A stretch of 5,433 bases of DNA from Alphaproteobacteria bacterium. GTDB taxonomy: Bacteria > Pseudomonadota > Alphaproteobacteria > CACIAM-22H2. The stretch covers positions 1-5,433 of the forward strand of contig CANMWW010000190.1 of assembly GCA_947500965.1 (NCBI GenBank), written 5' to 3'. Positions 1-4,833 of this stretch are shown piece by piece (the stretch's first letter is position 1; each line of letters begins with the position of its first letter). The notes below the pieces were generated by a model that worked only from the letters and a program-made list of their open reading frames with translations, had not been told where the DNA came from and searched no databases. The translations under genes and the position numbers were made by a program.

Positions 1-908
1 CCCTCGGCCCAAGGCTGGCGCCAGCCGATGCGCTGCTCGATCGGGTCGTAGCCCGCGAGCAGCACGAGGTCCGAGCCCGCGAGCAGCGGCAGCAGCATGC
101 GATCGGCGACAGGCGACAGGCCGGCGCCGCCGAGGCTCCAGGGATCGCGCGTCTCGTCGAGCACGCCCTTCGCCTTGTAGGTCGCGATCGCGGGGATGCG
201 GTGGCGATGCACGAAGTCGCGGAACGCGTCCTCCGCGCCATGGGCGATGGCCTCGAGCCCGACCACGGCGATCGGGCGCCGCGCCTCGGCGAGCCAGGCG
301 CGCGCCTGGTCGAGGGCCGGGCCCGGCGCGGGCGCCGTCGGCAGCGGATCCGCGCGGCGCGGCACGATCGCGGGCGCGGCGGGCGCGGTCGCGGCGCCGA
401 TCGGGATGTCGACATGCACCGGGCCGCGCGGATGGTCCATCGCGAGCGCAACGGCCTTGTCGATCACGGTCGCGATCGAGGCCGGGTCGGCGCGGAACGT
501 CGCCTTCACCAGCGGCCGCAGCACCTGGGCGTGGTCGAAGACCTGGTGCGTGTAGGTGGCTTCCTCCGCCGCGTCGAGGCAGCCTGTCAGGAAGACCAGC
601 GGCACGCGGTCCTGCTGGGCGTTGGCGATCGCGTTGACCGCGTTGGACACGCCCGGGCCGATCGTCGCCACGAGCACGCCCGGCGCGCCGGTCACGCGAT
701 GCGTGCCCTCCGCCATGAAGCCCGCGCAGTTCTCGTGCTTGGCGAGGACGAACTCGATCCCCTCGGCGTCGAGCGCGGCCATGATGGCGAGCACCTCGCC
801 GCCGGGGATGCCGAAGGCCCAGCGGCAGCCGGCGTCGCGCAGGCGCCGCGCGATCGCGCCGGCCGTCGTCGTCGCGGCGGCGTCGCGCGCCCGCGCCCCG
901 TCGCTCAC
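1..908 (-). CDS. Thiamine-pyrophosphate enzyme, acetolactate synthase-like (3' part outside window)
   Basis: This is the N-terminal 302 codons of a TPP-dependent enzyme; the C-terminal TPP-binding domain lies beyond position 1. The visible part shows the family's N-terminal Pyr domain (about residues 12-175): a GIPGG turn at 33-37, the catalytic glutamate E59 in the motif AKHENCAGFMAEG that activates the thiazolium ring, and IGPGVSNAVNAIANA at 83-97. The central domain starts near residue 195. The start is GTG at 908-906, preceded by GAGGG seven bases upstream, and it overlaps the TGA of the acyl-CoA dehydrogenase-like gene as GTGA, so the two are probably co-translated. The family includes acetolactate synthase, sulfoacetaldehyde acetyltransferase, 2-hydroxyacyl-CoA lyase and benzoylformate decarboxylase. 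The substrate cannot be fixed without the C-terminal half. A biosynthetic acetolactate synthase is unlikely, because this gene sits beside a CoA-flavoprotein gene rather than ilv genes. The family call is firm; the function is unknown. Confidence 0.88.
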   Translation of the reverse strand, partial: MSDGARARDAAATTTAGAIARRLRDAGCRWAFGIPGGEVLAIMAALDAEGIEFVLAKHENCAGFMAEGTHRVTGAPGVLVATIGPGVSNAVNAIANAQQDRVPLVFLTGCLDAAEEATYTHQVFDHAQVLRPLVKATFRADPASIATVIDKAVALAMDHPRGPVHVDIPIGAATAPAAPAIVPRRADPLPTAPAPGPALDQARAWLAEARRPIAVVGLEAIAHGAEDAFRDFVHRHRIPAIATYKAKGVLDETRDPWSLGGAGLSPVADRMLLPLLAGSDLVLLAGYDPIEQRIGWRQPWAE

Positions 909-2119
909 TCCGCGGCCCTCGCCGCGGCCTCGGCGAGGTAGCCGTCGCGCGTCTGCGGCAGGCGGCGGCCCAGCAGCTTCGCCGCGACCTGCGTGCGCAG
1001 GACCTGCGCGGTGCCGCCGGCGATGGCGAACATGCGCGCGTCGCGCACGTGGCGCTCCATCGGGTTGTCGCGGCTGTAGCCGGCGGCGCCCCAGAGCTGC
1101 AGCGCGTCGTTGGTGACGCGGATCGCGGTGTCGGCAGCCATCACCTTCGCCTGCGCCGCGAGGAAGCGGTCGGGGAACCCGGCCTTGCCGCTCGAGCGCG
1201 CGGCGCGCCAGACAAGGGCGCGCGAGGCGTCGAGCGCGATCGACATGTCGGCCAGCATCCACTGCAGGCCCTGGAACTCGCAGATCGGGCGGCCGAACTG
1301 CTCGCGGCGCTGCACGTAGGCGAGCGCCTCGTCGAAGGCGCCCGCGGCGATGCCCAGCGCCGCCGTCGCCGCGCCGCAGCGCTGCGCGTTGTAGGCGTCC
1401 ATCAGCGCGCCGAAGCCCTTGCCGAAGCCGCCGGGCGGGCGCAGCACCATGTCGTCGGCGACCTCCAGCCCCTCGAAGCGCAGTTCCGCCTCGGGCATGC
1501 CCTTGAGGCCCATCGAAGGGATGCGCCGCGCCACGACGAGGCCGCGCGGGTCGCCCTCGCCCTGGCGCACCACGATGAAGCCGCCGATGCCGCGCTCGCG
1601 GCCGTCCTCGACCACGCGCGCGAAGACGAGGTGCAGCCGCGAGACGCCGCCGCCGGTGATCCAGGTCTTCTCGCCGTCGATCACCCAGCGGTCGCCGCGG
1701 CGCGTCGCCGTCGTGCGCATCTCGGTCGCGGCCGAGCCCGCGCCCTTCTCCGTGATGCAGATCGCGGGCTTGTCCCCGGACAGGACGAGCGAGGCGGCGA
1801 GCCGGCGCTGCGCGTCGGTCCCGTAGGCCATGATCGCGCCGATCGCGCCCATGTTCGCCTCGACGGCGATGCGCCCGGCGACCGCGCAGGCCTTCGCCAT
1901 CTCCTCGACGACGAGCACGGTCTCCATGTAGCCGAGGCCGGCGCCGCCAAGCTCGCGCGGGATGGTCATGCCGAAGAAGCCCGCCTCGCGCATGCGCGCG
2001 ACGACGTGCCATGGATAGGCCTCGCTGCGGTCGGTCTCCGCCGCGCCGGGCGCGATCCCGGCGGCGACGGCGCGGGCGCGCTCGCGCAGCGCCTCCTGCT
2101 CGGGCGTCAGTTCGGTCAT
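905..2119 (-). CDS. Acyl-CoA dehydrogenase-fold flavoprotein lacking both catalytic-base positions; possible desulfinase-like enzyme
   Basis: The 404-residue product has the full acyl-CoA dehydrogenase architecture: an N-terminal helical domain (1-117), a middle beta domain with the FAD/substrate signature ICITEKGAGSA (120-130) and KTWITGG (151-157), and a C-terminal helical domain with RREQFGRPI (271-279) and LWGAAGYSRDNPMERHVRD (342-360). Usual family members oxidise an acyl-CoA to the 2-enoyl-CoA with FAD and need a Glu or Asp as base. Here the medium-chain position (Glu of YEGT) is Gly368 in IAGGT, and the long-chain/isovaleryl position is Gln246 in AYNAQRCG. Arg83 lies in AGRIAVEAN. From memory this resembles 3-sulfinopropionyl-CoA desulfinase of Advenella (Arg84, Gln246, Gly366), which releases sulfite and propionyl-CoA. 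I start the protein at ATG 2119 because GGGAGAG lies six bases upstream; the in-frame ATG at 2134 has no such site. Fold is certain; loss of dehydrogenase activity is likely; desulfinase activity is a hypothesis. Confidence 0.93.
   Translation of the reverse strand: MTELTPEQEALRERARAVAAGIAPGAAETDRSEAYPWHVVARMREAGFFGMTIPRELGGAGLGYMETVLVVEEMAKACAVAGRIAVEANMGAIGAIMAYGTDAQRRLAASLVLSGDKPAICITEKGAGSAATEMRTTATRRGDRWVIDGEKTWITGGGVSRLHLVFARVVEDGRERGIGGFIVVRQGEGDPRGLVVARRIPSMGLKGMPEAELRFEGLEVADDMVLRPPGGFGKGFGALMDAYNAQRCGAATAALGIAAGAFDEALAYVQRREQFGRPICEFQGLQWMLADMSIALDASRALVWRAARSSGKAGFPDRFLAAQAKVMAADTAIRVTNDALQLWGAAGYSRDNPMERHVRDARMFAIAGGTAQVLRTQVAAKLLGRRLPQTRDGYLAEAAARAAE
916..920 (-). promoter_or_regulatory. 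Ribosome binding site of the TPP-enzyme gene
   Basis: GAGGG on the minus strand lies seven bases before the GTG at 908-906 and inside the end of the upstream coding region. It supports GTG as the start even though the gene overlaps its neighbour's stop codon. Confidence 0.55.
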
Positions 2120-2125
2120 CGCGCG

Positions 2126-2132
2126 CTCTCCC
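2126..2132 (-). promoter_or_regulatory. Ribosome binding site that decides the start of the acyl-CoA dehydrogenase-like gene
   Basis: GGGAGAG on the minus strand is separated by six bases (CGCGCG) from the ATG at 2119. It favours this start over the in-frame ATG five codons earlier at 2134, whose upstream bases contain no purine-rich run. The ATG at 2134 in fact directly abuts this site. Confidence 0.65.
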
Positions 2133-2162
2133 ATGCCTGTGCCGCTGCGTAGGGGACCGCGC

Positions 2163-2411
2163 TCAGGCCGGGCGCGCGTCCTCGAAGAAGGGCTCGACCC
2201 TGCCCTTGAGGGTGACGGTCAGCGGGTTGCCGCGGCGGTCGAGCGTCTTGCCGACGGCGACGCGGATCCAGCCCTCGCTGACGCAGTATTCCTCGACGTT
2301 CCGCTTCTCGACGCCGTTGAACATGATGCCGATGCCCCGCGACAGCAGGGCCTCGTCATGGAAGGGGCTGCGCGGGTCGCAGCTCAGGCGGTCCGGGAGC
2401 GTGTCGGTCAT
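2163..2411 (-). CDS. DUF3297 family small protein
   Basis: This 82-residue protein matches the DUF3297 family along its whole length. The family's pattern is visible as PDRLSCDPRSPFHDE (6-20), RGIGIMFNG (25-33), NVEEYCVSEGWIRVAVGK (38-55), GNPLTVTLKG (61-70) and a terminal VEPFF. The family is common in Proteobacteria and has no established function that I know of; some database entries carry misleading names. No signal peptide or membrane segment is present, so the protein is probably cytoplasmic. It lies 43 bases upstream of the acyl-CoA dehydrogenase-like gene on the same strand and could share its transcript. No Shine-Dalgarno sequence is seen before the ATG at 2411, and a weak promoter-like element ends only about ten bases upstream, so the transcript may be nearly leaderless. 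The family call is made from memory of its conserved pattern. Confidence 0.88.
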   Translation of the reverse strand: MTDTLPDRLSCDPRSPFHDEALLSRGIGIMFNGVEKRNVEEYCVSEGWIRVAVGKTLDRRGNPLTVTLKGRVEPFFEDARPA

Positions 2412-2420
2412 GGCTGCCGA

Positions 2421-2448
2421 ATTAGGACGGCTGCCGCGCGCAAGGCAA
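2421..2448 (-). promoter_or_regulatory. Weak candidate promoter before the DUF3297 gene
   Basis: On the minus strand, TTGCCT (2448-2443) and CCTAAT (2426-2421) each match four of six bases of the sigma-70 -35 and -10 consensus, with a 16-base spacer. Transcription would begin about three bases before the ATG, which fits the absence of a ribosome binding site. The element overlaps the hairpin at 2433-2463, and matches this weak can arise by chance. Confidence 0.2.
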
Positions 2449-2463
2449 GGCCCTTCGCGCGGC
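2433..2463 (-). terminator. GC-rich hairpin just after the oxygenase stop codon, possible terminator
   Basis: GCCGCGCG (2433-2440) pairs perfectly with CGCGCGGC (2456-2463). The stem continues with AAGG (2442-2445) against CCTT (2452-2455) across one bulged base (2441), leaving a six-base loop. In the direction of the minus-strand genes it begins two bases after the oxygenase stop codon. No T-run follows, so it may act as a pause site, an mRNA 3'-end stabiliser or a terminator of the U-tract-free kind found in high-GC genomes. Confidence 0.4.
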
Positions 2464-2465
2464 GC

Positions 2466-3203
2466 TCAGCGCGCGAAGCGGAAGCTCGCGAGCAGGACCC
2501 AGCGCCGCGCCGTCGCCGGGTCGGCGCCGCGCCGCGGCTCGAGCGGCGCGACCTGGTGCCAGAAGGGCAGCCTGTAGGCGTTCACCAGCCCGGGGCGGGC
2601 GAGCTCCACCACCTGCGTCAGGTGGCCGTCGCGCGCGTGCACGAGGCGCTGGCTGGCGACCGCGGGCGTGCTGAAGCCGATATGGATGTCGAGATAGCCA
2701 TCCCGCGCGCCCGGGATGTCCGGGTGGTGGTCGTGGTGAGGGCCCATGTAGTCGCCCGCGCCATAGCACAGGACCTGGCAGCCCGCGTCCGGCTTCAGCG
2801 GCCGGCCCGCCAGCGCCTCGCCGAACGCGCGCAGGCCCGGCGAGCGCAGCAGGCCGAGGACCCCGATCTCCTCCGCCGCGCGCCACGCCCGCGTGCCGCG
2901 GCGCTCCAGGTAGGCGGTGCGCAGCCGCGCGACCTTCGGCAGCCGTTCCTGGAAGCTGCGCGTCTGGTTCCAGATCGTCGCCGGCGGGATGGGCACGTCG
3001 ATGCGCGAGAGCAGCGGCAGCATCCGCGCCTCCAGCGCCGCGAGGCCGCGCGCGACGGCAGCCGGCGCAAGGCAGGAGGCCAGCGACAGGAAGCCGGCCT
3101 CCCCCGGGGGCACGGTCGCCAGCGCTCCCGCATGGCGCTCGATGCGGCGCGCGGCGCCCGGCGCGAGCAGGCCGGCGAGGTCGGGCGGGAAGGCGGTCGG
3201 CAT
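2466..3203 (-). CDS. 2-oxoglutarate/Fe(II) oxygenase-like protein, subfamily not recognised
   Basis: The 245-residue product has features of the double-stranded beta-helix oxygenases that couple 2-oxoglutarate decarboxylation to substrate hydroxylation. A histidine-rich segment, GPHHDHHPD (154-162), offers HxD iron ligands (most likely H156/D158, with H160/D162 as the alternative). A distal histidine lies in PFWHQVAPL (213-221), and an arginine at 233-234 in ARRWVLLASF could bind the 2-oxoglutarate carboxylate. Between them, a beta-rich stretch LDIHIGFSTPAV (171-182) fits the core. The N-terminal 130 residues are helical, with an aromatic and charged patch around TIWNQTRSFQERLP (76-89). There is no signal peptide, so it is probably cytoplasmic. 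The start at ATG 3203 has no good ribosome binding site (GGAG is about 16 bases away), but no better in-frame start is seen. The gene diverges from ubiD. The substrate is unknown, and the fold assignment rests on motif order only. Confidence 0.75.
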   Translation of the reverse strand: MPTAFPPDLAGLLAPGAARRIERHAGALATVPPGEAGFLSLASCLAPAAVARGLAALEARMLPLLSRIDVPIPPATIWNQTRSFQERLPKVARLRTAYLERRGTRAWRAAEEIGVLGLLRSPGLRAFGEALAGRPLKPDAGCQVLCYGAGDYMGPHHDHHPDIPGARDGYLDIHIGFSTPAVASQRLVHARDGHLTQVVELARPGLVNAYRLPFWHQVAPLEPRRGADPATARRWVLLASFRFAR

Positions 3204-3295
3204 TGGACGGGATCGAACTCCGGCGGCGACGTCCTAGTCTATCACGGCCGACACTTCGACTAGACTGCCCCGCCTCCTCGCACGGACCGTCCCAG
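3204..3295. promoter_or_regulatory. Divergent intergenic region with inverted repeat and paired -10-like hexamers
   Basis: This spacer separates the oxygenase gene from ubiD. AGTCTA (3236-3241) and TAGACT (3261-3266) form an inverted repeat, as do CTAGTC (3234-3239) and GACTAG (3258-3263). TAGACT matches four of six bases of the -10 consensus and occurs once on each strand facing outward, 32 bases before the oxygenase ATG and 29 before the ubiD ATG. Convincing -35 elements are not seen. CGGCCG (3245-3250) sits near the centre of the repeat. The region could hold back-to-back promoters or an operator. Confidence 0.35.
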
Positions 3296-4813
3296 ATGCC
3301 CTATGCCTCGCTCCGCGACTTCATCGACCATCTCGAGCGCGAGGGCCGTCTCGTCCGGGTGCGCGAGCCGGTCTCGACCGTCCTCGAGATGACGGAGATA
3401 CAGACGCGGCTGCTCGCGACGAAGGGCCCGGCCGTGCTGTTCGAGAACGCGATCCGCGCCGACGGCACCCGCTCGCCCATCCCGGTGCTGGTCAACCTCT
3501 TCGGCACGGTCGAGCGCGTCGCCTGGGGCATGGACCGCACGCCCGACCGGCTGCGCGAGGTCGGCGAGACGCTGGCCTTCCTGCGCCAGCCGCAGCCGCC
3601 GGAAGGCTGGCGCGAGGCGCTGGAGCTGCTGCCGCTGGCGAAGACCGTGCTGGCGATGAAGCCGGCGAGCCGCATGTTCGGCACCGCGCCCTGCCAGGAG
3701 GTCGTGCTCACCGGCGACGACATCGACCTCGGCCGGCTGCCGGTGCAGACATGCTGGCCGGGCGAGCCCGCGCCGCTGGTCACCTGGCCGCTGGTGGTGA
3801 CGAAGGGACCGTCGGGCAAGCGCGAGGACGGCTTCAACCTCGGCATCTACCGCATGCAGGTGATGGGGCGGAACACGACGCTCATGCGCTGGCTCAAGCA
3901 TCGCGGCGGCGCGCAGCACCACCAGCGCTGGCAGAAGAGCGGGCGGCGCGAGCCGCTGCCCGCCGCGGCCGTGATCGGCGCCGATCCCGGCACGATCCTC
4001 GCGGCGGTGACGCCCGTGCCGGACACGCTCTCCGAGTACCAGTTCGCCGGCCTGCTGCGCGGCAGGCGCGTCGACCTCGTCGACTGCAGGACCGTGCCGC
4101 TCAAGGTGCCGGCCGAGGCCGAGATCGTGATCGAGGGCCATGTCAGCCTCGACGACCATGGCGACGAGGGGCCCTACGGCGACCACACCGGCTACTACAA
4201 CAGCGTCGAGAGGTTCCCGGTCTTCACGGTCTCGGCGATCACGATGCGGCGCGAGCCGATCTACCTCTCCACGTTCACGGGCCGGCCGCCCGACGAGCCC
4301 AGCGTGCTCGGCGAGGCGCTCAACGAGGTGTTCATCCCGCTGCTGCGCCAGCAATTCCCGGAGATCGTGGATTTCTGGCTGCCGCCGGAGGGCTGCTCCT
4401 ACCGCATCGCCGTCGTGTCGATGAAGAAGGCCTATCCCGGCCATGCCAAGCGCGTGATGCTCGGCGTGTGGTCATACCTGCGCCAGTTCATGTACACGAA
4501 ATGGGTGATCGTCGTGGACGACGACATCGACGCGCGCGACTGGAAGGACGTGATGTGGGCGGTGTCGACGCGCATGGACCCGGCGCGCGACGTCACGATG
4601 GTCGAGAACACGCCGATCGACTACCTCGACTTCGCCAGCCCCGAGAGCGGCCTCGGCTCCAAGATCGGCCTCGACGCCACCAACAAGTGGCCGCCCGAGA
4701 CGAAGCGCGAATGGGGCGAGAAGCTCTTCATGGACGAGGACGTCGTGCGCCGCGTCACGGAGAAATGGGCGCGCCTGGGGCTTCCAGGCGAGGGCAAGCC
4801 GATCTGGCGCTGA
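3296..4813 (+). CDS. ubiD: UbiD, 3-polyprenyl-4-hydroxybenzoate decarboxylase
   Basis: This 505-residue protein decarboxylates 3-polyprenyl-4-hydroxybenzoate to 2-polyprenylphenol in ubiquinone synthesis, using prenylated FMN supplied by UbiX. It resembles E. coli UbiD (497 residues) almost end to end: SLRDFIDHLEREG (5-17), GDDIDLGRLPV (140-150), NLGIYRMQ (181-188), MRWLKHRGGAQ (197-207), TPVPDTLSEYQFAGLLRG (239-256), EGPYGDHTGYYN (291-302), YTGRPPDEP-like FTGRPPDEP (327-335), LPPEGCSYR (362-370) and ATNKWPPETKREWG (461-474). The metal ligands N181 and E247 and the proton donor D296 correspond, with a constant offset of six, to N175, E241 and D290 remembered for E. coli. I use ATG 3296 because the UbiD pattern begins there; the upstream in-frame extension to 3203 overlaps the divergent gene's start and is not UbiD-like. 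The ribosome binding site is weak. No ubiX or other ubi gene is nearby, so it appears to be a single-gene unit. Confidence 0.97.
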   Translation: MPYASLRDFIDHLEREGRLVRVREPVSTVLEMTEIQTRLLATKGPAVLFENAIRADGTRSPIPVLVNLFGTVERVAWGMDRTPDRLREVGETLAFLRQPQPPEGWREALELLPLAKTVLAMKPASRMFGTAPCQEVVLTGDDIDLGRLPVQTCWPGEPAPLVTWPLVVTKGPSGKREDGFNLGIYRMQVMGRNTTLMRWLKHRGGAQHHQRWQKSGRREPLPAAAVIGADPGTILAAVTPVPDTLSEYQFAGLLRGRRVDLVDCRTVPLKVPAEAEIVIEGHVSLDDHGDEGPYGDHTGYYNSVERFPVFTVSAITMRREPIYLSTFTGRPPDEPSVLGEALNEVFIPLLRQQFPEIVDFWLPPEGCSYRIAVVSMKKAYPGHAKRVMLGVWSYLRQFMYTKWVIVVDDDIDARDWKDVMWAVSTRMDPARDVTMVENTPIDYLDFASPESGLGSKIGLDATNKWPPETKREWGEKLFMDEDVVRRVTEKWARLGLPGEGKPIWR

Positions 4814-4833
4814 GGCCCCGCGCGCCTCAGCGC
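4807..4833. terminator. Perfect hairpin between convergent genes, likely shared terminator
   Basis: GCGCTGAGGC (4807-4816) and GCCTCAGCGC (4824-4833) form a perfect 10-bp stem around a seven-base loop. The stem contains the ubiD stop codon (4811-4813) and the stop codon of the minus-strand gene (4827-4829), so it lies at the 3' end of both transcripts. Neither side has a T-run. The symmetry and position favour a bidirectional terminator or 3'-end stabiliser. Confidence 0.5.

Noticed and set aside
120..134. Possible decay or frameshift in the TPP-enzyme gene
   Set aside because: The frame from 908 down to the window edge is open without a stop, and conserved motifs follow in order, so the visible part is intact.
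201..941. Long plus-strand open frames opposite the TPP-enzyme gene
   Set aside because: They are rich in Arg, Ala and Gly, show no family pattern, and lie antisense to a frame with clear TPP-enzyme motifs. Long antisense frames are expected in DNA this GC-rich.
1049..2152. A 367-codon plus-strand open frame opposite the acyl-CoA dehydrogenase-like gene
   Set aside because: The composition is low-complexity His/Arg/Ala/Asp typical of the antisense of a high-GC gene, and no motif is seen.
2133..3263. A 376-codon plus-strand open frame opposite DUF3297 and the oxygenase
   Set aside because: It spans two real minus-strand genes and their spacer, and its product is an Arg/Ala-rich string without domains.
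3271..3280. CCTCCT, which reads as AGGAGG on the minus strand, as a ribosome binding site
   Set aside because: No ATG or GTG at a suitable distance on the minus strand opens a frame longer than a few codons.
3203..3295. A 31-codon N-terminal extension of UbiD from the ATG at 3203
   Set aside because: Known UbiD proteins begin close to the SLRDF motif. The extension is basic and non-conserved, and it would overlap the start codon of the divergent gene.
3260..4444. A 394-codon minus-strand open frame opposite ubiD
   Set aside because: UbiD motifs are unmistakable on the plus strand, and the minus-strand product has shadow-like composition (His/Arg/Ala/Val/Asp).
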